From assembly GCA_019671005.1 (NCBI GenBank), contig CM033715.1:682001-746000 (forward strand): DNA of 64,000 nt, in the 5' to 3' direction. The notes under the pieces are model-generated. The model worked only from the letters and a program-made list of their open reading frames with translations, was not told the origin of the DNA and ran no database searches. Below are positions 37,600-50,000 of this stretch, one piece after another. The position numbers and the translations under genes were made by a program. This DNA comes from Hibiscus mutabilis. Lineage: Eukaryota; Streptophyta; Magnoliopsida; Malvales; Malvaceae. Each line of letters begins with the position of its first letter. Within the stretch, counting starts at the first letter, position 1.

Positions 37600-38667
37600 G
37601 AAACCCAAAAGAAAAGGAAAGTCAAGTCGCAAACTCTTCTTGAGCCATCTATCTATGCCACGCCACATTCCTTTCCATCGAGATTAGTTAAACGCGATAA
37701 GCAAGCCGAAGAACAAGAAATTCTTAATATGTTCCGTAAAGTGGAGGTAAACATACATCTCCTCGATGTGATTAAAAAAGTTTTACGGTATGCCAAATTC
37801 TTGAAGGACCTTTGCACAAACAAGCGAAAGCTTACCGGAATTGAGAAGGTGAATTTGGGAGAACACGTCTCAGCCGTTTTCCAACGGAAGCTTCCACCAA
37901 AATTGAAGGACCAAGGTATGTTTGGCATTCCCTGTAAAATCGGTAAGATTGGTATTAAACGTGCAATGTGTGATTTAGGTGCTTCTATAAATGTTATGCA
38001 TCTTTCTTTGCACAACTCACTTTTTGCTGAGCCTTTGAAGGAAACGAAAGTGACAATACAGCTGGCTGACCGATCCATGATATACCCAGAATGACTCCTC
38101 GAGAAATTCTTAGTAAAGGTAAACGAACTAATTTTTTTGGCAGATTTCTAAGTCATCGACATGGAAAATGATCGATCAAACACTTTTTTAGAAATTCTTC
38201 TCAGTCGTCCCTTCCTTAGTACGGCAAATACAAAAATCAATGTAAGAAGCAAAATTCTTACAATGGAGTTCGACGGTGAGGTTGTTAAGTTTAACGTTTA
38301 CAAAGCAATGCGATATCCTGATAATGTCGTTAATATTAATTTTTTTGATGTTATTGAGCCTGTCGTTAAAGAGTTTTTTGAGCCTAACTTAGTTGATGAT
38401 TTGTGCAGGGAATTGGAGGACTTTGAAAAAGAAATAATGGAGTTTGAAGAAAAATTTTCAATTGATTCTGATTTAAGACTTACTCCGTCTAAATCTAAAC
38501 GCTTACCTTCAGTTTTACAGATACCAAAATTAGAGTTAAAATCACCTTTGGAACATGTGGACAAGCTGAAAAACATCCAAAGAAAAACTTATGAGGGTGT
38601 TCGAAGCTACATGGATAAAATGAAGGAACTTTATGATCGTAAAATTTTCCGTAAGAAGTTTTTTTGA
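37600..38667 (+). pseudogene. Retrotransposon protease remnant fused to an integrase C-terminal remnant
   Basis: The frame is offset from gag. It contains the aspartic-protease active-site block CDLGASINVM (near 37969) and flanks typical of Tat/Athila retropepsins (VLRYAKFLKDL, LLSRPFLSTANTKI). It is interrupted by stops near 38092 and 38149. The family's reverse transcriptase should start after PKLELKSPLEH. Instead the frame goes straight to KTYEGVRSYMDKMKELYDRK, which resembles the segment near the end of integrase. A deletion of roughly 2-3 kb of pol is inferred. Confidence 0.8.
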
Positions 38668-40489
38668 TGGAAGAAACGTATGAAGTGGAGGGAGTATCTC
38701 TTTCCGAGCCTGCAGTCTGAATCAGGTCGTCGAGCTAAACGACGTTAAATAAAGTGCTAAATGGGAGGCAACCCATTTTATTTTTCACTTGCTAAATTTT
38801 TATTCGTTTTAATTTTATTCCACTTTATTTATTTTTGTCTTATTTTTATTTTGTTTTTGTTTTTATTTTATTTTAATTTAAATTTTTGAATTTTCAGGTA
38901 CCCTAAGCTATTTTGAAACGAACGTAAAGCAATTCTTGAACCAAAAAGACATTGCACGCATAGATAGCATTATAAGAGTAGCCATTTTAGGGTGCATGTT
39001 AGGTAAACCTCTCTATCTCTTGGTGCACGTTAACTGAACCGACCACAATGGCATGACCAAGCAGTCAAGAGAACTGAGATTCATTGTCGTTGTTGTAGTT
39101 AGAACGGGGAGTATCTCTATTCCCTCTCTATGATTTCTTTTCCATATTGGGACAATATGACTTAAGAGAGGGTGGAAATTGCATCAAATTTACCTTGCTT
39201 ATTTGGTGGATTGGAATTAGGTTTTTCTTGAATTGATGTGTTGAAATTGATTGTTGTATGTCTCATTTTTCACATTGTTTCTTTGTTTTTTTTTTCTTTT
39301 GAATTTTGATCTCGCTTTTGTTGGAATTTAGGTTGTATGATAGCACTTGGCATGACTAATTGGCTTTTCTTTAAATTTTCAATTGACATTCCATGCATTT
39401 GTTACTTGGAATTTAGGTTGTATGATAGCATGACTTAATACAATTTGAACCTTTCATGTGAGTTTTTGAGCCTAATGAGCATACGTTTGCATTCTTGCTC
39501 TTTGTATACTTGAATGTGTCGACTAATTATTGGCATTCTAGAACTTGTGGCGTAATACTTTTCGAAGCTACACGATTGAATATGTTGCTTTAGTATGATA
39601 GGGGCATTAGGATTTAACATTTTTCTCTTCCCAAAAATAGCCTACCCTTGTTTATCTTTCCCTTAGTGAGCCAATTTTTTAGCCTTATATATTTTTCTTT
39701 GTTTACCACATCATTAAACCGAGCCTATTTTATTTTTGTTTTTCCCTTTTTGTCACCTTTTTTTAGGACAAAATTAAGATTGTTCCACGGACACACGAAA
39801 AAACAATGCAAAAAAATAGTGCAGAAAAAATAGTGCAAAAAAACAATGCAGAAAAAACAGTGCAAAAAATTTGAAATGATTCGAACAACAAAAAATATAC
39901 AGTTTGGTTCGAACAACAACAAAAAAACAGAAAAGTTCGACGAAGAAAATAGAGTGAATAAAGCTTTTGATTGTTTGATTTCTTACTTCCTTTCTTCGAT
40001 TTTTTACTTCCTTTTGAATAATCCTTTGGAATGATCTTCTTTTTGTCTTGAAATTTTAACCCGATCTTTGGCCTTTATCCTACCCGAACCTTTGCCCCAT
40101 TACAACCCTTTTAAAGACCTCTTGATTATTGCATCATGTTCATACTTAGTAGTGGAGATTGGATTTAGTTACAAGCTTATGGTAATGTTTTTATTAGTTA
40201 GGCTTGAGCGATTCTTTCACCCAAAACACTTTGAGCGAAATGAGTGAGCCACTGTGAGGTACTAAGTCTTGTTTCTTTGAGATCAACATATAGTTGAAAT
40301 GCCATGCTTTGCTTATACTCACTTTTAGTTAAGCTTTTGCTTGATTACTCTTGAATTTCATCATTTGCTTTGATTTTGATTTACTTGAAAGACTTGGAAA
40401 TTTTGTGAAATAGAGATGGCAGCTTGAGGTTTTTGATACATTGATTGAGGAATGCCTGAGGACAAGCATTGAATAAGTGATAGGGAATT
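38668..40489 (+). other. 3' non-coding interior of the Athila-like element
   Basis: T-rich sequence without an env-like ORF. The tract just before the 3' LTR (GATAGGGAATT at ~40480) is the likely, degenerate polypurine tract. A locally repeated phrase (GGAATTTAGGTTGTATGATA) occurs twice, at about 39324 and 39409. Confidence 0.6.
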
Positions 40490-41758
40490 TGATGAGTGAT
40501 TTAAATAATTATTATTTTGTTATTAATTATTCATTGTTTGTCGGTTTATGTTGCTAATTTGGGCGTTTTCTCTTATTTTCTGTGCAGGACATTGGATTCC
40601 AGAATCTGTGCTAAAAAGGGCAAAATTCTGTAGCTTTTATTTTTTGGAGTCAAGGCTGGGCTAATGGGCATGAAATCTAACGTGGCGTCTAGTCAGCAGT
40701 TTCTAGAAGGCGACGTCAGCGGCTTCTAGAAGATGATGTCAACAGCGTCGGATAGCTTATCAGCTGGGATTTAAAATTCAAAATTGGAATTATCATTTGT
40801 ATTTAATTTAAATATTTTTAGGATTTATCCTTTATCATTTTTAGGGTTTTAGAATACTATAAATACCCCATTTGGGGTAAAGTCAAAAATCATTCTCACT
40901 CTTAGCTTTGTTTTTACTTTGGAAGTTTTATAAAATTCTCTCTTCTTTTCATTTTCGTTCTTTAGTTTTTATTTATTTTCTTTTAAAATGCTAAGTATGG
41001 TTTTTATCATAATCATGCTTAGCTAATTTTCCTATTAGCGAAGGGCTTAAAACGAAGCTTCAATTCACATTCTTAATTTTCTGAAAACCTAGATCGGCAA
41101 TCGGCCTTTCTATTAAAATCTTTTCGCTTTCATTTCAAAAATGCACGTTAACTTGATTGTTGTTCAGATTTATAGTTGGGAGGAAGGATCAGCTTGTAGA
41201 AAATTTGACTTCCTATGAACACACTTAGCGACGGATTCACTAAGAGAAATTGATATCAGATTCGATTCTCATCGAGACAACATAATTCAAGTTGGGTTTT
41301 TCCAAAATTTCAAAACTGTTTTATTTTCTAACGACGATAGTCGTGGTTAGTCTAGCAAAAAAACTGAAATTCAAAAATTGATTTTGAATTACCGGTTTAC
41401 AGGAGAGAAAAACAAGTTACAAGGGTTGGGCCTTGTAGACTGTAACCGGCATGTATCCAGAGTAAAAATTCTTTTTCGATGATTATTTTGAATTGAAGAG
41501 GAGCAAAGCTTGAGTCTAATTAATTTACTCTTGAAAATTTACTTCCATCGTTTTCGCTTTTACTCTATAGTTATTTTCTAACTTTCTTGCTCAAACCCCT
41601 CATTCACTATACTGCCTCAAAACAGTCAGAATCAAAACCTCCTAATATCATAAATTCCTCAGTCCATGTGGATCGACACCTTCTTCTCTATACTACGTCT
41701 TTATTTATTTATTTTGAGATTAAGTTTTAAATTATTTGATAAAATACGACGCTTGCCA
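40490..41758 (+). repeat. 3' LTR of the Athila-like element
   Basis: 1269 bp, starting TGATGAG and ending CCA, followed directly by the GTCGT target duplication. It lacks two short segments present in the 5' LTR (around 34985-35030 and 35335-35375). TATAAATA recurs at 40858. Confidence 0.94.
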
Positions 41759-41763
41759 GTCGT

Positions 41764-42960
41764 TCTTTTTAGAGAGACTAAGAGTTCGTTTTATTTTAGA
41801 AAATAATTTTATTTTATTCTATTTTTCAAAAATAATTTTTTATTTTTCAGTTTTTTAAAAGTTAAAAAACATGCTTGGTTAATAGAGATAAAACTTGTTT
41901 TCAAAAATAAAAATAATGAAAATGTGTTTGGTATCTAGCTTTTTAAAATAGAAATAAAAAATAATTATTAGAGAATTAAAAGAAAATATAGTTAGAAAAT
42001 ATTATTAAAATAATAATAAATAAAATATGAGTAAATAAACTAAAATTTTTAAAAAATGACATTAGAAGAATTCGAATCTGGTTAAAATGAAGTTAAAATT
42101 AAAAACTTGTTTTTCATATTTTCCATCTTCCCAAAACATTTTCAATGAAAACATAATTTTTATATTTTCAAATTTTCACTTATTTTTATTTTCTAATTTT
42201 ACAACCAAGCATGTCTTCTTTACCGTTTTTTATTTTTTTTAAGAAAATAAAAATAAACTCTATTCTCTAAAACCAAACCAACATTGATTTTTTTCAATTT
42301 AAAATTTATAAATTAAGGGGGCTAAGAGGTGCTTCTACTATTCATCATACGGTGAATCTTCTTTTATATATAATATAGTCTAGCAGGAAACTTTGAAGAT
42401 GATTTGATATAAATGGAACAAAAATTTATCAGTTTATATGTATAAAAGAGAGGCACTAAATGAGTTGTATCAAATGCTAGGGAGAAACTAAAATATTTTA
42501 GTTTAATAAATTATAAAAAATAATTTTAAAGAGGGTCCATAAATCTTTGAACCGCTCCGGTATGTATATAATATGATTAACAAATATAATTTCAGGGTTA
42601 CTATGAGAATAACAATGAAATCCCAGACAAAACAAGAAACAGAACAAATGACAAAAATGTAATGCAATCTTACACTTCCATAAGAGTACAATAGATGCCA
42701 AGAATAAGTTATTAAGCACTATATTAAGCTTTGAAAGTGTTGATGTTCAATATAGGGTTGTGGTTCACAATGGTTTTTATCATAAAAAAATCAATAATTT
42801 ACGATTCACTACTTCTGATTTGGACAAAAATTATTATTTTTAAATTTGAAATCTATCTCATAATCATCACGAGAATCATCATAAAACACCACCGCTTATA
42901 GTGTACATCAACAGAAAATACACAAGAACAAAAGTCAAAAGAATGTTCCCTCAGGGGTTC
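41764..42960. other. AT-rich intergenic sequence
   Basis: Homopolymer-rich A/T sequence. The small minus-strand ORFs at 42498-42719 show no family. The right end is the probable 3' UTR of the DUF3511 gene. Confidence 0.4.
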
Positions 42961-42994
42961 GACTGCTCCCTCCAACACCCCTTGGCAAAAGCCA

Positions 42995-43374
42995 TCACCA
43001 CCAGCTGCGGCCATAGACAACCTGTGTGTACTTATCTTTAAGCCACCTGATGAAGCTCCTTCTCAAAGACCCTTTGACCTTACCTTCAGCACCATACATC
43101 CTGTAACCAGCAACCCTTTTCTTCCTCTTGAATTCAGGGTCACCAAAGCTCCATGGCTTTGAAGCTGAAGAAGATGAACAGGAAATGGTTGTCTTCTTCC
43201 CTTTCTTGAACTTGAAATCCATGGTGCTCTTGGCCATGTGGGACTTTGAAATATGAATATGAAGAAGCAGCTAAAGTCATAACTAGAAGCTGAAGGCTTG
43301 TGTGGTGGTTCATGGTAGGTATCCAGCTGCGTCATCTCATCACCGTAGGATCTTGATCTGTTGTAATCTGCCAT
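42995..43374 (-). pseudogene. DUF3511-domain small protein gene with a frameshift
   Basis: Plant family of ~100-aa proteins of unknown function. The first frame starts at 43374 with MADYNRSRSYGDEMTQ, the usual N-terminus, and runs to about 43246. The conserved domain follows in another frame from 43237: MDFKFKKGKK, KPWSFGDPEFKRKKRVAGY, VKGSLRRSFIRWLKDKYTQV, ending YGRSWW. The frames rejoin by alignment if two bases are removed at the C run 43240-43245, between QS and HM. With that change the product would be ~125 aa. Alternatively translation from the internal Met at 43237 gives an 80-aa protein with the whole domain. A homopolymer error is possible. No intron is expected in this family. Confidence 0.75.
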
Positions 43375-44147
43375 TGGATCTTGGTTGTTGAGGGTTCCTT
43401 TTCATCTTCACAATCAAGGGAAGCAAAAGCTATGGATGTTGATATATTGGTAAACTACTTGTGGTCACTTAACTATTAATGTTTTTTCTATTTTAGTTAC
43501 TGAACTAAAAAAAATCGATTTGATCAACAATGTTACAAATTTAACCGTTTTGGTCAATTGCCGTTAAATAGTTGACACCAATAATCAAAAAGACGGAACA
43601 GAGTTTGGGTTAAGGAGTAAAATATAAACTTTGAAAAGTGAGGGAGAAAATTCATAGTTAATATAATTAAAAAATTATACAAATTAAAGGTTAAAAAATG
43701 TGGGGTCGGGGGCAGAAGCCCCACCCATTGCCCACATAAATTTGTTCCTGCTGGTGATGTGATAGTAGTTTTTAAATTGATGTAATAACACATATAGTAC
43801 TTAATGTTTATTAATTCTATCAATAATTACACATTTGTTGTTTGATTTAGTCAATTATTTAACCGTAGACGATAAAAACATTAAAAAATTGTGAATTTGT
43901 GACCAAACATACCTCTATTTAGAAAAATAAAGTTCATATAGTGCTTCATATAGTATAATTTTCAAGGTAGACATAGGCCTTTATTTGAGCAAATTTGATA
44001 ATGTTAGTCCTTTGTTCGAACCTTTATTTGAGCATACTCGAAAACGTTATACTCTTATTTGACATATGAACAGTCTCTTAAGTTATGCCCTTGGCTTTTA
44101 TAATTTCTGTTTAGAGGAATTATAAGTATAGTTTACTGGTATTGTTG

Positions 44148-44593
44148 TTAAGGCCAATAGATGCCTTCTCTTGGGCAAGGGAGAGGAGCAGGTTGCGGAA
44201 TGTGGGTCGGATACTGCTCTCCCGGCATCACGACCGAGTAATTGGATGCATTCAACGTCGATACCTGCCATACAGACATCAAACATCAGTTCAGTTCCAC
44301 CAGAAAAATGCATATGATAGCTTGATGAGATATGGAACTTACCCTTTCTTGATTCCCAAGTTCGTGAACTGATCCGGGTCCTAAAGCACTGTTCGTAACT
44401 TGATCGGGTGAAGCGAATGTGGGATTAGGCCGAAAAAGGTGTTCGAAGATGGCCATTATGAGAAACATGGATATCATGATGTCATGGATGTTCCAAAGCT
44501 TATCCAAGGAGTTCCCTTATCAGCTGTTACTGCTTGATCCGAACTCGGATATATGTTCCATGGCCTTGATCTTCCAGTACCAAACTCACTCAT
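44148..44593 (-). pseudogene. Broken small membrane protein gene (plant MPGEQ-type family)
   Basis: Two exons, 44343-44593 and 44148-44274, joined by a clean GT-AG intron in phase. Exon 1 opens MSEFGTGRSRPWNIYPSSDQ, passes WISFGTSM and then hits TGA at 44474-44476. In the next frame the family sequence resumes with the second half of a membrane helix (ISMFLIMAIFEHLFRPNP). Exon 2 encodes NYSVVMPGEQYPTHIPQPAP, then CPREGIYWP and a stop. I recognise the family pattern (short N-terminus, one transmembrane segment, C-terminal MPGEQ-PxxPCP motif) from plant proteins often named hydroxyproline-rich, but not a function. A deletion within the membrane segment, with frameshift, is the likely lesion. 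Confidence 0.65.
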
Positions 44594-44727
44594 AGTATAT
44601 TTTGAATCATCAAAATATGCTTCAAACCAGATTTAGGCAGAGTTGCAGGTTATTTGTGTTTGCAAGATGAAGGGATATATACTAACCTGTGTTGTTTAAA
44701 GGAGTTGGCTTTAAAACGCTAGTTCTA

Positions 44728-45050
44728 ATGCTACAATCCCACATTGCCTATAAAACGCTAGTTCTAATACTTTAGATATAACAATTTGTTACAGTCTTTA
44801 TAAAATTTATTTTATATAGGCCTGTATTTTTGCCTTACATAATATAAAATCTAAATTTTTAACTATAAATTTTAAACACTAATATTAAATTATAAATTCT
44901 AAACCCCTAACATTTAAACCCTAAACTACAATCCTAACCCCTACAATTGTAAACTTTATTGAAAATTTTCCATATATATTCTAAAATTCTTAATTACTCT
45001 AATAATCAAATTAACTCAAAATGAAAATAAATTAATCTAAACTGAAGAAG
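44728..45050. repeat. Dispersed repeat, copy 2 (first copy at 32038-32450)
   Basis: Shares CTATAAAACGCTAGTTCTAA and AATAATCAAATTAACTCAAA-type blocks, in the same order, with the copy near 32 kb, although the middle differs. It is followed by a 142-bp-spaced direct repeat of TTCACTACAAAACCAGTTTA (45062 and 45204). Confidence 0.6.
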
Positions 45051-45468
45051 AAAAACCCAAATTCACTACAAAACCAGTTTAGTGGATAAATTTAATACAT
45101 TTCAACACAAAATTTTTACCTATGGTCCCTTAATTTTCTATTTTTGTCTCGACTATTCAAAACAGAAATTTCCGACTTCATCTTTGTTTGTCACCTAATC
45201 AAATTCACTACAAAACCAGTTTAGTGGATAAATTTACTCAAAACAATAAAAAAAATAATGCAATCCATGTAACTACAATTAGAATTAATAATTACAACAT
45301 TCAAACAGATAAATGAAATATATTCGAATCGAGAGCAGAAAAAAAATGAATTAAGTACTATACACAAAATAACATAAAATTGGACTCGAATCCATGAGAC
45401 TCAAACTCAACCTTAATCTTGAGTGAAGTGCACCTTGACATTAATTAGCCTTCATGATTTTTAATTTG

Positions 45469-46342
45469 GATAAAATATACTTCAAATTACTCAATTATGT
45501 GTTTGATTACAAGCGAGTTATTTTTTCTAAAAGTTACAAGTTAGTCACTCGATTAAAATTTATTACAAATAAGTCATTGAAATATTAGAACTGAAATATG
45601 ATCTGGTATAATAACAATGTTGATCTCAAATCTTATATATTCTAGCATTTTGGTCCTGATTTGAAATAAATAAATAAATTGACCGTTCATATTTAAAAAT
45701 TCTGACACTACACCATTTGACCATTTTTTTTCACTTCATACGACTATCCATCAGCTCAATAATCGAGAGATGTTATAGCTCAACAAACACAATTACATCA
45801 CCACCAGACAACTGACAGACTAATAGAATATACCCATTATGATCCTAAAGCCACCTACTACTAGACACAATTACTTCACTAATGAGATTTTAAAAAAATG
45901 AAGGGTTAAAATTGAACTATTTTAAATTATGACCAAATTGATAGAATGTATAAGTTTTAGGGACTAAAATAATTATTATACCATGTCATTTATACGTTCA
46001 TTTAAATTTTAGCGAAAAAGTAATTTGATTGTAATAAAATTTTATTTGAATCAACAACCAGTTGGTTTAATAAAATTGAGCACTAAATTCCTTAAGTATG
46101 GTCATGAGTTCGAATCTTAACGCTGTGAATTAAATAAACTAGGTTGGAAGGATCACTCCAATAATAATCCTTTGAAGTACCAAATCTGAATTAGTCAAAC
46201 AATTGATTGGATATCAAAGGTTATACCAAAAATAAAATAAAATTTTTTAATTTAGTGACTAAATTGTAACTTTTTTTTTTTAAAAAAAGTGACTTGTTTA
46301 TAATCGAGAACATAATAGAGTGGCCTATAATGCACTTCACCC
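45469..46342. mobile_element. TIR element just upstream of the Raf-like kinase gene
   Basis: The left end (ACTCAATTATGTGTTTGATTACAAGCGAGTTA...AAGTTACAAGTTAGTCACT) is mirrored by the right end at 46240-46342 in inverse orientation (AGTGACTAAATTG...GTGACTTGTTTATAATCGAG...ATAATAGAGTGG). The interior has no transposase. A related interior lies at the right end of the window (63650-64000). The element ends about 260 bp before the kinase start codon. Confidence 0.65.
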
Positions 46343-46601
46343 TTTCGTTTATTACTTGTTTGTATGTGTAGTTGGAGGGAATTGGTGGGCCGTTTATCGT
46401 TTGAAACCGTTTACTGTTACGCTTTGACGGCAAAAGAGTGCGCAGGATAAGCGGATCTACTTCGGCCCTTTGGGCATAGGTTAAGCCTGTAGATAGAATT
46501 GTAGAGAAATTAAGAACAGTGGGGAAAATTCTATTTCCGTATAGAGGAAAAAAGAGAGAAACCGAGACGAAAGATAAAACAAAAGTCGCCGTTGATGATC
46601 G

Positions 46602-47033
46602 ATGTCGAAAATGAAGCATCTCTTAAGGAAACTCCACATCGGCGGTGGTTTGAATGCGCACCAACGGTTGGCGGAGGCGCGGCCCGTGATCGCCCCGAGT
46701 CCGAACTCGAATTCAATGAACGGGACGGGGCCAGCAACGACGACGACCTCTTCTTCACCATCATCATCGTCTTCGGTTGATTCAAGGACTATGGGGGGAA
46801 TCGGGGCCGTTGAATCGGTCGGGGCAGATCGGACGGCTGGAGATGAGGTGGATTTTAATTTATTGGAAGAGGAGTTTCAGATGCAGTTGGCCTTGGCGAT
46901 CAGTGCCTCCGATCCCGATACAGCTCAGATCGACGCCGCTAAAAGGATTAGCCTCGCCGGCACCGACACCAATGCGTTTGTTGAGTTACTCTCGCTTAGT
47001 TATTGGGTAATATATTCTTTCATATTTCAATTA

Positions 47034-47065
<32 letters not shown>

Positions 47066-50000
47066 ATAATTAGGTTTTCGAAATTGCATTCCTGTTTGAA
47101 TTGATTTCAATAGTCAATTATTTGTCCCCTCAATTTGGTTATGAGGTCATTCTATTTATGCCTTTTATCTTGATTTCCCCCTTTTTTGTGAATTGATGTC
47201 TTTTACTAATAAATTCTGATTGCGCTTCATGTTTTCCAATTCCCTATGTAATTACTAGTTTGTTTGTTTATTTTCATTGGTGTTGTAAACGGGGATTTAA
47301 ATTGCGGATCTCTTTTCGTGTTGTAAACTTTTGAAATTCTTAGCTTTGATGCCATTCTCATTAGTCATGAATTGGTTGGGATAAAAATTCACTAGTTTTT
47401 GAAATTCTCATTAGTCGTTTTTCATCTTTTAGTTGAAATTTTGCTAAATATTGCAATTGGTACGTCCTTATTGGTTTCATTCATTTACGTTGACAACATC
47501 TCATTGTTTAAACATGTTAAGTTTTCCTTGCCTCTTGCCGCCAATGAACTGTGTTTATATGAAAATTTATTTTATTATTTAGGCATGGCAATTTACTTGT
47601 TTATTTGAACTCTGTTATAGAATGCCAAGTCCATTGGTTTTTACATGTTGTACATGTTCGGGACAAGTTCTAAAACCCATTAGGTCATATATTTGTTTCT
47701 TTTTTCTCTTGAGGAAAAGAACAATAATTTATGTGTTTCGTTATTTGCAGAATTATAATGTTGTAAACTACGATGAAAAGATTGCGGATGGATTTTATGA
47801 TGTGTATGGCATTGCCTCAAATTTGGGTGCCCAAGGGAAGATGCCAACTTTGGTTGACCTTCAAGCAGTATCAGTGTTCGATAATGTTGATTATGAAGTA
47901 ATTTTGGTCAATAGATTGCTTGATCCTGAATTGCAAGCACTTGAGAAAAGAGTGTATAACATATATGTGCAGTCCCGAGCTTTTGGCCATGGGCCAGTTT
48001 TAAGTGGCATGATTCAGCAAATTGCTGAAATAGTTGTAAATAGAATGGGCGGTCCTGTTGCTGATGCTGAAGAGATGTTGAGAATGTGGACCTCGAGAAG
48101 TTATGAGTTACAGAATTCTCTTAACACTATCATTCTTCCACTTGGACGACTTGATGTCGGACTTTCTCGTCACAGAGCCTTGCTTTTTAAGGTTGTAAAA
48201 CCCCCTGACTCCTCTTACTTCCATATGTTAAACTAATAAGCTAACTCATCAAAGATGTTTTCCTTTTAACTTCACTAATGTATACACGACCCTTTTTTTT
48301 CCTTTTCATTTGATATCTTTTGTTTAACTTCCTTTTCTGCTAGTCATATATCCTGCCACTTTTGTCTAATTTTAACTTGCATTAAAGATAAATGTATGTG
48401 GACCTTTTATGAGGAAATTGTTTTATGTTTCGATTTCCAGGTTCTAGCTGATAAAATTAATCTCCCTTGCATTCTGGTCAAAGGGAGCTATTACACTGGT
48501 ACCGATGATGGAGCTGTGAACTTGGTTAGAATCAACAACGAAAGGTAATCTACAATTGTTTTGGTAATTATGAGTTAACCCTTCAACAATTTGTCATACC
48601 AGTTAAAATTCTGTTCATCCCTGTTCTTTAGTTGATGCATTTTTCCCTTCATTCTAAATATACATAAGTTTTGAGTTTGTGTGTGTGTGCCCGCGCTTTT
48701 TTTCAGTTCCATCCTGTCTTCTGCTTTAGCCTTTAAGAAGTTTTGCCGTCTAGTCAAAGAAAAATTCAATTTTGTATTGGCACATGCTGATGTAATTAAT
48801 GTAGAAATATATGAGAAAAACAATGTGTTTTCTCTATTTTCACTTTCTTTTTTTGAATAAGATAGTTACATATACTTTTAAAGGCTTAGGTACAAGAGTT
48901 AGACTAAGACTAGGAGTTTTACATAGTTACAAACTCTATCTCTAGGTAACCTGATAAAGATAGAACTCTAATTTAAATTACAGATACAAATAAAACACTA
49001 ACTCTAATAATACTCTCTTAATTCAACTACAATTCACAATTAATTATCTAAAATACGCAGTGAATATATTATTGATCTGATGGGTGCTCCTGGGACACTA
49101 ATTCCTGCTGAAGTACCAAGCTGTCATCTCCTAAGTTCTGCGCTGGGTGTAAGGGGCTTTGCTGATCATACTGAAGCTTCTCAGAGTCCACCTGTTCTGC
49201 TTGACAAAGTAATTGGAGATTTGGCAGTTTCAACTGCTCTTGGTATGGACCTTAAAGTTGGTGCCATGAGGTCAACAGAATTTGTCAGCGGTCAGGCAAA
49301 TGAAGAGGAGAGGAGCCATGCTGAAAGAGTTTTCTTTGAGAGATTTGAACAGGATTTTTGGAATATTCTTCCCTTGACACCTAAATGCAGTAAAAATGAC
49401 TCTGGCATCCATGAAAAGCCATCATCAGCGCAAAAGAGAAAGGTTGAAAATGTTTCTAAGTATGTTATCAGTGCAGCAAAGGACCCAGAATTTGCTCAGA
49501 AGTTGCATGCTGTTTTGATGGAGAGTGGCGCATCACCTCCTCCAGATTTGTTCACAGATATTAATTCGCAGGATCTTCGTGAACAAAGTAGGGCTGAACA
49601 AGTAGTAAAAGGGATAAATGTAGATGCTGCTGCCAGCTGCCATTCAAATGAGTTGCCAATCAATGCACACCGTCTTGTATCCTCGGGCATGGAGACTTCA
49701 GAAAATATTGATTCAAATCTTACACAAAACCACATGGCTAAATACCAGGGAGAGTTTGGAATGAATGCCATAAAAAGTAATGTTGCATCTTCATCTGATG
49801 CTATACGTGAGGAATTTCTTGTTGGTAATACGACTAGTGAGTGGACACAAGTTAGTGAGACTTCCTTCTGCTCTGCTAATGAGTTTTGCCAAATACAGCC
49901 AGAAAATGTCTTGGCCACGGATGACAAGTTAATACAAAGGACTTCTGGTACTGAGTTCGATAAAGAATCTGCACTGGAATTGATTGAATCCAAAGGTTGT

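Larger units (their letters stand above)
34730..41763 (+). mobile_element. Athila/Tat-like Ty3-gypsy retrotransposon, internally deleted
   Basis: A complete insertion outline: 5-bp target duplication GTCGT at 34730-34734 and 41759-41763, 5' LTR 34735-36058, primer-binding site 36062-36079, gag and protease remnants 36305-38667, and 3' LTR 40490-41758. The internal region contains no reverse transcriptase, RNase H or integrase core. The protease-region frame passes directly into sequence resembling the extreme end of a Tat/Athila integrase (near 38555-38667). The sequence GGGAGGCAACCCA that typically follows pol in Athila-type elements lies at 38763. The rest of the interior to the 3' LTR is non-coding. 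The element cannot move by itself. Confidence 0.92.

Noticed and set aside
36305..40489. Possibility of an autonomous retroelement
   Set aside because: No reverse transcriptase, RNase H or integrase catalytic sequence could be found between the LTRs in any frame.
46221..46619. 132-codon minus-strand ORF before the kinase gene
   Set aside because: Runs through the TIR arm and the kinase 5' UTR in antisense; no protein features.
49496..49993. 165-codon minus-strand ORF
   Set aside because: Antisense shadow of exon 4 of the Raf-like kinase.
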